Assembly: GCF_008086115.1 (NCBI RefSeq)
Contig: NZ_VSIY01000001.1
Coordinates: 1 to 64,000 of the forward strand
Direction: 5' to 3'
Source of the DNA: Maritimibacter fusiformis
GTDB lineage: Bacteria > Pseudomonadota > Alphaproteobacteria > Rhodobacterales > Rhodobacteraceae
Length of the DNA: 64,000 nucleotides
Shown here: positions 25,079 through 33,721 of the stretch, piece after piece
How positions within the stretch are numbered: the stretch's first letter is position 1
How the letters are laid out: every line of letters starts with the position of its first letter
The notes under the pieces: model-generated
Told to the model about the DNA's origin: nothing
Databases searched by the model: none
The model's input: only the letters and a program-made list of their open reading frames with translations
Translations under genes and position numbers: made by a program

Positions 25079-27166
25079 CTATGGAACGACTACGTGCTCG
25101 ATTTCATCGAACGCCAAAATTAACTGCTTTCGGATCTTGTAGAAATCGTGGTGCTTTAGTCTCCTCGTCGGCTTTCCTGTCTTCAAGCTTCGAGGATGCG
25201 CTACGCTGGATTCGAGACGCACGGCATGAAGGGCATCAAGGGCGGGAATAGCGGCAGGCAATAACGCCGTGAGTACGGGGTCTTTCAACGCTGACCCGTA
25301 GTTTGGATAGGTTTTCCTAGGTTTGTGTCGTTTATAGATTTCCGAGAGCAGAAGATCACACCAACTATCAAGGTGAACAAGAAACTTCTCGATATTGGCT
25401 TCTCGATCTCGCTTTAGCATGATCATCATGCGCTCTGCATGTTTGTGGCCTGTGCCAAACAATGCTTTCCAATCGAATACAGTGCGCTTTCGATCCAGCA
25501 CATAGGCGATGATTTCAGGAATTCTGCTATCAGGCGCACCGACCACGCGTATGATCTTGGCTGCACGCAGGATATGTTTTGCCGTCGTCTCTACTGTGCC
25601 GTATGGGCTAGCGAGCTTATGCGAGCCTTCGACAAGCCTGGCGGCGCAAATTCGGGCGACTTCGGAACCGTCTTCGCGCATGCGCAAATTCAAGAACGCT
25701 TCATAGCTCGGCACGCCATAGATATCGGGGCCGAGGACGTTGACAGAACGCTTCTTGATCCACCAATCCGTCTCTGCGGCAACAAGCCCGTCATATTCAG
25801 CATGGGTGAGGTTTCCTGAAGAGAGAGCACAAGCGATCAAGGACGCCTTGTATGTCGGTTGAAGTGGCAGTGCGCCGGGTTTTGGCCGCAGAAGCCGATC
25901 AGCGGCAGCCTTGCCAATGTCATGATCGTACGGTGGAGGTAGGCGCCCGAGACAAGCATCCAATACGGTTGCCAGAACGGAGTGATAAAGCTCTTGATCA
26001 TCAAGATACGTTTTGATTTCGGCAGCGAGACCAGCGGGTACTTTCGTATATCTCGAAATATACGATGCGATCTGGGGCGCATATTCGGGGTGAGAATGCA
26101 AAACCTTGATTAGCCGCGCATTCAAGCGATGGCTCGGAGTGACATTGGCAAGCAAGTATTTGAATCTGGTTGAGCTCGATGCAGAAACGCGCCCGCGCCG
26201 ACAGAGTTCAAGAATGCGGGCAGTCAGCTTCTTCTGGTTAACGAACGGCACAAGTGAGGGTTCTGGTGGACGACTTACCGATTTAATCTCATCTTCAGGA
26301 TCGTTGACCTTTCGAATGTTGATTTTTGAGGTCTGGGGAAAGAGGCCGATCTCCTTGGAAGCGATGTCGAGTTTGATCAGCTTGGCACGAAGGTCTTTTT
26401 CAGTCTTGGCAAGAATCTTGATGTCATCAACGTACCGCAAATAGATTGTACGCCGCCCGCCTTGTTCTCCCGCCTTGTCCAGATGTTGAAGGACCGCTTC
26501 GGACAACATGCCCGATGGGAGTGGCCCCTGCGGAATCCCATGCTCATGATAGATATTAGCAGGACCGTTACTCCAGGTCGAAGATGTCCATTTCCGAAGG
26601 CACAACATCAAATACTCGATGGTCTCTTCATCAATCTTCAGTTCTTTCAGAAAATGAACGAGAACGTGATGATCAATTGAGTCATAGAATGATGCCAGAT
26701 CGAAATTGGCTATGTGGTCGAAACCGCGAGAATGGCAATCTCTTAGGCGGTTCGCGAATTTCTTATAGCTTCGCTGCCATTTGATGTTAAAAAACTTGGA
26801 CGATTTCCCTGCATAGAGATGGGCAAACACGCGCTTTTCATAGCGTTGCTTTGTCTGCCTCTTAAGCTCTTCGGAGATGACATTGACAATTGCCTGATAG
26901 ACAATCTGGTCTTCTACTTTAAGCAAGGTAATCGGTCTAAGTACGCCTGATGGCTTTGGCACGAGAACTTTCGAGGCATGAGCTACCTCATATCGATCCC
27001 TTATGCCCTCCGCCCTGATCCACTTCAGATGTGTGTCTGACGCGATGGCAAATGCGTCGTAAGAATCTCGGAAGTATGCCTTATACGCCGCGTCTGGATT
27101 AGACATTGTCCAGCGATAGGCGCGCCTCAAGTTGGAAAGATCAAAAACCCTAGAAAGATTGGTCAC
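25079..27166 (-). CDS. Reverse transcriptase (UG/DRT-like) with long helical C-terminus
   Basis: A 695-codon protein starting at GTG 27166, 22 bases after the hsdR stop, so it is the last gene of the hsd operon. The RT core covers about residues 60-300: LVPKPSGVLRPIT, then motif A NFDLASFYDSID (Asp156), HGIPQGPLPSGMLSE (QG at 213-214), YLRYVDDIKI (catalytic YVDD, 245-248) and a following SKINIRK. All catalytic aspartates are present. Residues about 310-695 have no recognised domain and look mostly alpha-helical, as in defence-associated RTs of the Abi/UG class. No maturase, HNH or DGR partners are present, so it is neither a group II intron nor a diversity-generating element. No room exists for a retron-type RNA directly upstream. 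Class assignment is not possible by eye. Confidence 0.88.
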   Translation of the reverse strand: MTNLSRVFDLSNLRRAYRWTMSNPDAAYKAYFRDSYDAFAIASDTHLKWIRAEGIRDRYEVAHASKVLVPKPSGVLRPITLLKVEDQIVYQAIVNVISEELKRQTKQRYEKRVFAHLYAGKSSKFFNIKWQRSYKKFANRLRDCHSRGFDHIANFDLASFYDSIDHHVLVHFLKELKIDEETIEYLMLCLRKWTSSTWSNGPANIYHEHGIPQGPLPSGMLSEAVLQHLDKAGEQGGRRTIYLRYVDDIKILAKTEKDLRAKLIKLDIASKEIGLFPQTSKINIRKVNDPEDEIKSVSRPPEPSLVPFVNQKKLTARILELCRRGRVSASSSTRFKYLLANVTPSHRLNARLIKVLHSHPEYAPQIASYISRYTKVPAGLAAEIKTYLDDQELYHSVLATVLDACLGRLPPPYDHDIGKAAADRLLRPKPGALPLQPTYKASLIACALSSGNLTHAEYDGLVAAETDWWIKKRSVNVLGPDIYGVPSYEAFLNLRMREDGSEVARICAARLVEGSHKLASPYGTVETTAKHILRAAKIIRVVGAPDSRIPEIIAYVLDRKRTVFDWKALFGTGHKHAERMMIMLKRDREANIEKFLVHLDSWCDLLLSEIYKRHKPRKTYPNYGSALKDPVLTALLPAAIPALDALHAVRLESSVAHPRSLKTGKPTRRLKHHDFYKIRKQLILAFDEIEHVVVP

Positions 27167-27188
27167 TTTGAAGTTCGATTTCTGACGA

Positions 27189-30100
27189 TCATGCCGCAGC
27201 CCGCGACTTTACGTCGTTGATAACCTTCACGAGTGCTTTCACGTCGCCCAACTCGAACACGCCGTTGACACCTTGATCATCGAAGTCCGTGAAGGGGCTC
27301 TCGTATAGGCGTCTCGGGTCCATAATGCCTCGCTCGGTTAAGTGATCAATAACCAAATCGATGAATTCGATCTGGTTTGCGGTGAACGTCTTGCCCGCGA
27401 GGAATGAGGAAAATGCTTCCTTCGCCGCTTCGCGATCCAACCCGACGAGTGAACGAATGAATAGGCCAAGTCCGCCTTCGCTCCGAATATTTTCGAGCCT
27501 TGTATCGTCAGCCAAGCCTTCTTCGGTGAAGATGCGCTCAAGCTCTTCAATGTCTTGTTTGGTAAGCTGTTCGTTGCGGCGCAGCTTCTGTAATGTGATG
27601 TGATCACTGTGTTCTTGAAGGAAATGTCTGACCTTCATCATGAAGCGAGCTTTGTCCGTACCGCTCCCGATGTCAGGCAAGACGACATCTGTTCCCTCAC
27701 CAATTTCGTCTTGGAAGTCGGTGTACACGATCTTCCGTGAGGCGGGCTCGATGAGTTTCACAAGCCCACGAAGTTTTCGCCGCACTTCTTCGAGCATCGG
27801 CAAGGTCACGTCTTGCCAATACTCTTCCGTTTGGAGTTCGGCGATCAACGCCATGTGTGCAGCGACCATTGGCACATTGGCAAGGTCTTCAAGAGACGAT
27901 GCGATGGTCTGAATTCTGTCCTGATATTTGGCGAAGGTGGCATCAGTACGAAGCAGCGCGAGTTGGGCCAGTAAAACAAGATAGTCGAACTGCTTGGCTT
28001 CCAGCTCATCATCCTTCAGCGCGGACGGGAGGCCAGCGATATGCTCGGTTAGTTCGAGGCGGTCTTCGATGCTCAGGCTTTCCCACGCCTCGCGTTCTTG
28101 AAATTTTTCCACATAGCGGCGCTTCGGTCGAACGATGAAGTTGTCAAGATTCATGCCAACAACTTCATCAAAGAGTCGTTGTTCTATGGAGTCCCTGAGT
28201 GCAACTAGCTCGCTGTCCGAGGACGCGTCATCTGTTGAGATTTCGTCCATAAGCTCGACGCGTGTGACGAAGAGCTTCTCGCTGATCGACGGGCCAAGAG
28301 CACCGTCCTTTACGTTCGGGTTTTGATTGAAAAACTCGAAATTCTGACAGAAGTCGAAGACCAGAAAGTCCTCTTTGTCCATGTCCGGCCCGAACAGATC
28401 GGGGCACAGGCGGGTTCCACGCCCAATCATCTGCCAGAACTTCGTCTTGGATCGGACGATCTTGAAAAATACGAGGTTCAATACTTCAGGGACGTCGATC
28501 CCAGTATCAAGCATATCTACAGAAATCGCGATATACGGAGGTTTCTTCGGATCGGAAAAGTCGTCAATCAAGGATTGTGCATAATCGACGCTGTAGTCGA
28601 TAACTTGCGCAAAATGCCCTCTAAGGTGCGGATAGTTCTTGTCGAAACGCTCGGCGATGAAGCGGGCATGCTTGCTGTTCTTGGCGAAGATGATCGACTT
28701 ACCGAGTCTATCGCCTTCCTCAACCTTCAAACCGTTGGTCACGAGGTGTTCGAGCACCTTGTCCACGGTATCCGCATTGAATAGCCATCGATTCAGATCG
28801 GATGCTTCCACCCTGTCTGGTCGGTCGTCTCCGTCCTCTGTCCACTCAAGCGCATCCCATGCTTCCTTCTCTTCTTCGGAAAGGTCATCGTAGTTGATGC
28901 CTTCACGCTGAAACTTTAGAGGCACGGAGACGGCGCGAGGTGGCACCAGGAACCCGTCAGCTACGGCCTCATCAAGGTCATAGGAATCGGTAGGCACGCC
29001 TTTTTCGAGTTCGAAGAGCGAGTAAGTATCTCGGTCGATCTCATCCCTTGGCGTTGCGGTAAGGCCGACGAGATAGCTGTCGAAGTATTCGAAGATTGCG
29101 CGGTACTTGCGGTACACGGAGCGGTGAGCCTCATCGATGATAACAAGATCAAAGTGTCCTGGCCCGAAGCGCCGTGCGCCGTCTTCAACTTCGTTTATCA
29201 ACCCCATCATCGTCGGATAGGTCGCAAGGCAAACCCGTGCGCCATGATGATCGTTCTTCTTCGGATCATGCTTTTGCAGAAGGTTCGCGCTCGGCGCTGA
29301 GGGTAGATGCGCTTTGAAAGCGCCGTGTGCTTGATTGACCAAGGCAATGCGGTCGGCAAGGAACAGTACACGCTTTACCCAATTTGCCCGCATGAGCTGA
29401 TCGACCAGCGCAATGACAGTGCGGGTCTTGCCAGAGCCAGTCGCCATGACGAGCAGAGCTTTGCGAAGGTTATCCTTCTCAAGCGCATCACCTACACGCT
29501 TGATCGCGCGGGTCTGGTAGAAGCGTCCCGCGATGTCAGCATCAACTTCAACCTTCGCAAGCGCCTTTTGGCTAGTGCGCCGCTGATGGAGTAGCTCCAA
29601 TTCGGCCTTCTTGTAGAAGCCTTGAACAGGGCGCGGCGGGTAGCGAGAATCGTCCCAAAGCCAATGGTCGTAGCCGTTGCTTAGGAAGATGACGGGCCGC
29701 TGCCCGTACTTCGCTTCGAGACAATCAGCATAAAGCTTGGCTTGCTGTTGTCCGACGCGGGAATCTTTCTTGGTGCGTTTGGCTTCGACCAGTCCGAGCG
29801 GCTTGCCGTCATTGCCCCATAGAACATAGTCCACAAAGCCTTCGCCTGAATTACTCGGCATGCCGACAACGGGGAACTCTCTGTCGCGCGGGTGATCGAG
29901 CGTCCATTCTGCCTCATGCAGAAGAAGGTCGATGAAGGCGTCACGGGTCTTTTCTTCATTGTAGTCGTGCGTATCGGGTGCGGCCTGGTTCGCCTTCTTC
30001 GTTGCGGCGATCTCTGCCTGAAGACGCTTAATCTCGTCATTCAGCTTTTCCCGCTCGGCTTCGGTCGCAAGGCGGGCTTCGCGCTCTTGCTCCAACGCCT

Positions 30101-30599
30101 TCTCACGGGCATCGAAGTCCTCGCGCATCTTCTTGATTTGCTGGACGGTGCTCGCCGTGATCGTCAGCGTTTTTTGCAGGCTGTTTGGGTCAAACTGGAT
30201 AGCGGCAGAAGGTTTCGCTCCCTTGGCGTAAGTGCGCACCAGCCAATAAGAGAAGTGAAAAAGCTCTCGGAGCGCCGTGATGGAAGACTGCTCGCTGATC
30301 TGTCTGCGGCTGTCATGAACAGCGCGGTTGCCGAGGTCCTTGATCAGCTTGGCCTTGGTGACAAGCGCGTTGCCTGCCAACTTCCGAAAGCTCGGTTCAT
30401 GGATCAATGCGGACAGAGCGTCGTCGTAAGGGCTCCGGAGGGACGGATCGGCCTCATACATCCACTTGATGGCTGTCTCCAGCGCCAGCCGCGCATAGAA
30501 GCAAGACCCGCGCGGGTCGGAAATCGCCATCTGTTCAGCTCTACTGGCGTGAACATACACAGGGGCAAAATCGGTTTTGAGGAACTCAAACTGGCTCAT
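27189..30599 (-). CDS. hsdR: Type I restriction enzyme R subunit (HsdR) with N-terminal DUF4145-like region
   Basis: About 1136 residues. In order: an N-terminal region (1-125) like DUF4145/HEPN-type (RAEQMAISDPRGSCFYARLALE), a coiled coil (about 155-205), a PD-(D/E)xK endonuclease (Asp258 in GFVDYVLWG, Glu273-Ala-Lys275 in LVEAKRTKK), then an SF2 motor with Walker A ATGSGKT (387-393), DEAH (490-493), LVGLTATPRDE and QMIGRGTRL, and a C-terminal helical part. It translocates DNA and cleaves when blocked, together with HsdM/HsdS. The ATG at 30599 is preceded by an equally possible GTG. It starts 8 bases after hsdS ends, and the RT gene follows 22 bases after its own stop. Confidence 0.95.
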   Translation of the reverse strand: MSQFEFLKTDFAPVYVHASRAEQMAISDPRGSCFYARLALETAIKWMYEADPSLRSPYDDALSALIHEPSFRKLAGNALVTKAKLIKDLGNRAVHDSRRQISEQSSITALRELFHFSYWLVRTYAKGAKPSAAIQFDPNSLQKTLTITASTVQQIKKMREDFDAREKALEQEREARLATEAEREKLNDEIKRLQAEIAATKKANQAAPDTHDYNEEKTRDAFIDLLLHEAEWTLDHPRDREFPVVGMPSNSGEGFVDYVLWGNDGKPLGLVEAKRTKKDSRVGQQQAKLYADCLEAKYGQRPVIFLSNGYDHWLWDDSRYPPRPVQGFYKKAELELLHQRRTSQKALAKVEVDADIAGRFYQTRAIKRVGDALEKDNLRKALLVMATGSGKTRTVIALVDQLMRANWVKRVLFLADRIALVNQAHGAFKAHLPSAPSANLLQKHDPKKNDHHGARVCLATYPTMMGLINEVEDGARRFGPGHFDLVIIDEAHRSVYRKYRAIFEYFDSYLVGLTATPRDEIDRDTYSLFELEKGVPTDSYDLDEAVADGFLVPPRAVSVPLKFQREGINYDDLSEEEKEAWDALEWTEDGDDRPDRVEASDLNRWLFNADTVDKVLEHLVTNGLKVEEGDRLGKSIIFAKNSKHARFIAERFDKNYPHLRGHFAQVIDYSVDYAQSLIDDFSDPKKPPYIAISVDMLDTGIDVPEVLNLVFFKIVRSKTKFWQMIGRGTRLCPDLFGPDMDKEDFLVFDFCQNFEFFNQNPNVKDGALGPSISEKLFVTRVELMDEISTDDASSDSELVALRDSIEQRLFDEVVGMNLDNFIVRPKRRYVEKFQEREAWESLSIEDRLELTEHIAGLPSALKDDELEAKQFDYLVLLAQLALLRTDATFAKYQDRIQTIASSLEDLANVPMVAAHMALIAELQTEEYWQDVTLPMLEEVRRKLRGLVKLIEPASRKIVYTDFQDEIGEGTDVVLPDIGSGTDKARFMMKVRHFLQEHSDHITLQKLRRNEQLTKQDIEELERIFTEEGLADDTRLENIRSEGGLGLFIRSLVGLDREAAKEAFSSFLAGKTFTANQIEFIDLVIDHLTERGIMDPRRLYESPFTDFDDQGVNGVFELGDVKALVKVINDVKSRAAA

Positions 30600-30607
30600 C
30601 ACATCAC

Positions 30608-31195
30608 CTAAATGTTCCCCTTGAATACATCGGCAGCAATTGCCTCAAGCAATTCAGCTGTCAGAAATGCTCCTTCCAAATACTGTTTTTTCAGCCTAGA
30701 CACATCATCCAGGCGCGCCGCAATCTCCTGTTGCGTACTTAGGTCTGGGTAAGGAACTTCCACATTGCTTACTAGATCAATATTGAGGTTCTTGACCGTG
30801 GAGCCACCAGCCAGGAGCTTAAATTTCTGGTAAATTGCCTCCGATCCAAGGAGATAGTAAAAGTAGTCCGTAGAGATGTCGTTTGTTCGCGGTCTCAATA
30901 GAAGCCATCCATCGTGAATACATCCGTCCGTCTCCATGATGTATGGGCGACCAAAGCTCATAGAGTTTGATAGTATAAAGTCTCCTGGCTTGACGCGTCT
31001 CGAACGCTTAACACCATCTTGGATAATTTTCTTTTTCGTTTCAGAAATATACTTTGAGCCTTCTACGCCATCTCCTATCATGACCCAATTGATGCCATCT
31101 GGATCTTCAGTAATGAATTTTGAAATGGGGCGCGGCGATCCGCCCCGTGCGATCTCGAATATTTCACCAAGTTTCTTGGAAGTATAATTTGTCAT
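30608..31195 (-). CDS. hsdS: Half-length type I specificity subunit (HsdS, one target-recognition domain)
   Basis: Only 195 residues, versus about 400-450 for normal HsdS. It holds a single target-recognition domain (SKKLGEIFEIARGGSPRPIS ... WLLLRPRTNDISTDYFYYLL) and one conserved helix region (STQQEIAARLDDVSRLKKQYLEG). Start and stop look intact: it begins by a TAATG overlap with hsdM and ends eight bases before hsdR, so it is not an obvious truncation. Known half-HsdS proteins dimerise and recognise symmetric sites; the same is inferred here. Base composition is clearly AT-richer than hsdM. Confidence 0.9.
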   Translation of the reverse strand: MTNYTSKKLGEIFEIARGGSPRPISKFITEDPDGINWVMIGDGVEGSKYISETKKKIIQDGVKRSRRVKPGDFILSNSMSFGRPYIMETDGCIHDGWLLLRPRTNDISTDYFYYLLGSEAIYQKFKLLAGGSTVKNLNIDLVSNVEVPYPDLSTQQEIAARLDDVSRLKKQYLEGAFLTAELLEAIAADVFKGNI

Positions 31196-32733
31196 TATTT
31201 GCCCCTCTCTTCGATTTCGAGGAGGTGATCTGAAATCATTGCGTTAAGTGCAGAGAGGTCAGAGTAAATCTCGCGCGGACTTCGAAACTCCTTCTCTTCC
31301 AATACTACGTTTCTGTATCTACTCGGCTGAAGGTCATAGCCAGACGATTCTCTAACTTCATCAATGGAAACAAAAAAGCTTTGATCGCTCGGCTTCCGAT
31401 TTAATTCACCGTCAAGATTTTTCCAGCGAGCAAGAAGGTCAGGCAAGTTGTTCTTCGTGTGCTCCAACTTCGACAATTCACGCTCAGGAAAGCAACCGAG
31501 AAGGCTGTGATCGAGCAGTTCTTGTCTCTTGTCATCAAGTGAAAGGCCGTCTTCTGACAATTCGTAGAACCAAACACGATCAGTTCCACCTACACCAGTC
31601 TTTGTAAAAAGTAAGATTGCAGTTGATACCCCAGAATAGGGCTTGAAAACGCCAGAGGGCAAGGTGACAACGGCATCAAGCTTATGCTCTTCACAAAGCG
31701 TTTTTCGCACTAGCCTGTGTGCATTTGACGAACCAGAAAGTACACCGTCGGGCACGACCACAGCAGCCCGACCGCCTGTCTTCAGTAGGCGCAGGAAGAG
31801 CGCGACGAACAGGAGCTCGGTCTTTTTCGTTTTGACGATCCTCTGTAGGTCCTTGGCCGTGCTGTCATAGTCAAGCGAGCCAGCGAAAGGTGGATTGGCA
31901 AGGATCAGGGAGTACTTGCCCGCGTCGGCGTTGTGCTCTTCGGCAAGGCTGTCACGGTAAGACACATCGGCGTCTTCGACGCCGTGCAGTACCATGTTCA
32001 TCGCACCTATACGCAGCATGGTTGGGTCGAAGTCGAAGCCGTGGAACATCTCATTGTGAAAATGCGCCCGCTGCTTTTCATTGCGGAATAGCGCGGGATG
32101 GTTGGCGCGAAGATATTCACCCGCCGCAACCAAGAAGCCGCATGTGCCCGAGGCAGGGTCGCAGATCAAATCATCAGGCGTCGGAGCGGTCAGTTCGACC
32201 ATCAACTGAATGATGTGGCGCGGCGTGCGGAACTGGCCGTTCTGTCCAGCGCTCGCGATCTTGCCAAGCATGTATTCGTATAGGTCGCCCTTGGTGTCAC
32301 GATCATCCATGGGGATGCCATCGAGCATTTCAACAACCTTGGATAAGAGCGATGGACTGGAGAACCCAAGGCGGGCATCCTTCATGTGCTTGCCGTAGCT
32401 GGAGCCTTCTTCGCCAAGCTGGCGAAGAAATGGAAAGACGTGCTCATCGATGACAGTCATCATCTCGCGCGCTTCGAAATTCTTGAAGCGTGACCAGCGC
32501 ATGTCCTCGTAGGCGCGGCCTTTGTCGTCGTTTCCTTCAGGGAAAATTCGTCGCTCCATCGAGATGCCAAGTGTCTCGGCCTTGCTCTCTTCGAGCGTGT
32601 GCAGGTCATCCAGCCGCTTGATGAAGAGCAAGTACGTGATTTGCTCAATCACGGAGAGAGGATTCGAAACGCCCCCTGACCAGAACGCATTCCAGATTTG
32701 GTCAACCTTGTTTCGAATTTCGCCTGTCAGCAT
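31195..32733 (-). CDS. hsdM: Type I methyltransferase subunit HsdM
   Basis: A 512-residue N6-adenine methyltransferase subunit. It shows the N-terminal helical HsdM domain (MLTGEIRNKVDQIWNAFWSG), SAM motif I (CDPASGTCGFLVAAGEYL) and catalytic NPPF (ILANPPFAGSLDYD). The start at 32733 begins the conserved domain and lies inside the end of the upstream RHH gene (32-base overlap); a longer frame upstream is not family-like. With HsdS it protects the element's host; with HsdR it restricts. Confidence 0.95.
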   Translation of the reverse strand: MLTGEIRNKVDQIWNAFWSGGVSNPLSVIEQITYLLFIKRLDDLHTLEESKAETLGISMERRIFPEGNDDKGRAYEDMRWSRFKNFEAREMMTVIDEHVFPFLRQLGEEGSSYGKHMKDARLGFSSPSLLSKVVEMLDGIPMDDRDTKGDLYEYMLGKIASAGQNGQFRTPRHIIQLMVELTAPTPDDLICDPASGTCGFLVAAGEYLRANHPALFRNEKQRAHFHNEMFHGFDFDPTMLRIGAMNMVLHGVEDADVSYRDSLAEEHNADAGKYSLILANPPFAGSLDYDSTAKDLQRIVKTKKTELLFVALFLRLLKTGGRAAVVVPDGVLSGSSNAHRLVRKTLCEEHKLDAVVTLPSGVFKPYSGVSTAILLFTKTGVGGTDRVWFYELSEDGLSLDDKRQELLDHSLLGCFPERELSKLEHTKNNLPDLLARWKNLDGELNRKPSDQSFFVSIDEVRESSGYDLQPSRYRNVVLEEKEFRSPREIYSDLSALNAMISDHLLEIEERGK

Positions 32734-32914
32734 GCTCGTCCCTGCTTTCGTTTTTCGTGTTGTCTTCAGAAGGAACGGGGTGGCTCTCGACATAGGCGCG
32801 CATGAACTCTCGGATCATTTGTGCGGCTGGTTTGTCGTCGGCCTGGCATGCTAAGAGGAATTCATCGCGTAAATCGCGACTTACTCGGACCCGCATGCCA
32901 ACGTCCTTCTTCAT
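32702..32914 (-). CDS. RHH (CopG/Arc-type) regulator heading the hsd operon
   Basis: A 70-residue protein whose N-terminal half is a ribbon-helix-helix domain (GMRVRVSRDLRDEFLLACQADD then AAQMIREFMRAYVES), followed by a charged tail. The ATG at 32914 is preferred over a TTG six codons upstream because the latter lies inside the operator. The perfect inverted repeat at 32923-32941 is nine bases upstream, placing the gene under its own control. Its end overlaps hsdM. By analogy with controller proteins of restriction systems it may set the level or timing of the operon; that is inference. Confidence 0.75.
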   Translation of the reverse strand: MKKDVGMRVRVSRDLRDEFLLACQADDKPAAQMIREFMRAYVESHPVPSEDNTKNESRDEHADRRNSKQG

Positions 32915-32922
32915 GACGGTAA

Positions 32923-32941
32923 GTGTAACCAATGGTTACAC
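32923..32941. promoter_or_regulatory. Perfect inverted repeat operator ahead of the RHH-hsd operon
   Basis: GTGTAACC-AAT-GGTTACAC, 8-bp arms with a 3-bp centre, nine bases upstream of the RHH start codon. Placement and symmetry fit autorepression by the RHH dimer pair. Confidence 0.7.
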
Positions 32942-32978
32942 ATTTTGGAAGTCTAGAATGACTTCGATATCATGCGAG

Positions 32979-33459
32979 CTGGGTTCAGGGCGCGGCGACA
33001 GGCCCTATGATCGGGTTCAGCGCCGATGCGCTGGCGGCATCCAATCCGCGTAGGGTTGGTCAGGGTTCCAATGGGGCTCGAAGGCTCCGTGGTCGATGGG
33101 AAGGTTCCAAGGCAAGGGCAGCTATGAAATGCTTCCTTCCTGGTCTCGATGAAGCTCGTCTCCATGAAGTGGTCATGGGGGTATCGGTGGGAGCAGGAAC
33201 GCTCCCCTGATTGGTGATCGAACGGCCAGCCGTTTGTGCATGGTTCGGTGCAGGTGGAGAGGCACGTCTCCAAGCCCTGCGAGTGGTTCCAAGGGGCGCG
33301 ATAGCCCCATGGTCCTCCTGAAGGGATCGATGGGTGCAGGGAGAGCGAAGTCTCCTGCGACTGATTGAACGGGGATACGTTCTTGGCTCGGGAATGGGTT
33401 CAATGCCCTGAAAGAGCCACAGGCCGGGGGGATGCAACGGGGGCGCGCAGCGGGCCCCC
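32979..33459. repeat. Array of degenerate hairpin units upstream of the hsd operon
   Basis: About 480 bp of non-coding DNA built from successive short stem-loops, each preceded by a GGTTCCAA/GGGTTCA/GGTGCAG-like tag and often followed by TGGTC(T)CGATG. Clear stems with six-base loops: GGGAGC-AGGAAC-GCTCCC (33189-33206), GGAGA-GGCACG-TCTCC (33256-33271), GGGGC-GCGATA-GCCCC (33293-33308), GCAGGGAGA-GCGAAG-TCTCCTGC (33336-33358), GAACG-GGGATA-CGTTC (33367-33382), then GGGGGC...GCCCCC (33439-33459). Stems differ in sequence but keep geometry, so structure rather than sequence seems conserved. No open reading frame explains it. Confidence 0.7.
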
Positions 33460-33469
33460 TTGCCAAGCA

Positions 33470-33544
33470 GCGTGGTACTACCACGCACAGCTTGCGTTCG
33501 CTCTTATCTCAGCCGTCACACCAACGGGGGCAGTGGTACTACCA
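33470..33544. promoter_or_regulatory. Repeated palindrome GTGGTACTACCA
   Basis: GTGGTACTACCA occurs at 33472-33483 (within the larger GCGTGGTACTACCACGC dyad) and again at 33533-33544, 61 bases apart. It lies between the hairpin array and the triple-RHH gene, and is a candidate operator pair for one of the RHH proteins. Confidence 0.5.
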
Positions 33545-33646
33545 TGTTGCCAGATGGGCTTTGTACCGGACTGGACTGTTATCGAACCGTCGAATTCGTG
33601 GTCAGAACGTGGTGTTCCTTTTGATACTCAGAAAGCCAAGACCCCT

Positions 33647-33680
33647 GTAGTCTCGGTGCTTGAAACTTGATATCACAACA
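33647..33680. promoter_or_regulatory. GTAGT-N-GATATCACAACA motif upstream of the triple-RHH gene
   Basis: GATATCACAACA at 33669-33680, with GTAGT at 33647 about 22 bases before it, 41 bases upstream of the next start codon. The same GATATCACAACA recurs at 34810 and GATATCAC at 34879, on the other side of the gene. Probably a shared operator or promoter element. Confidence 0.5.
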
Positions 33681-33721
33681 TACATCTTTATGCAGGGCCT
33701 GCATCGAACGGGCAGTCACGG

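Noticed and set aside
25079-27166. Group II intron maturase, retron RT or diversity-generating RT
   Set aside because: No maturase or HNH domain and no intron ends; only 22 bases upstream, too short for a retron RNA; no variable-repeat target gene or accessory protein nearby.
32979-33459. CRISPR-like array
   Set aside because: Units have no identical repeat and no uniform spacers; similarity is in hairpin geometry and short linkers only. No cas genes are near.
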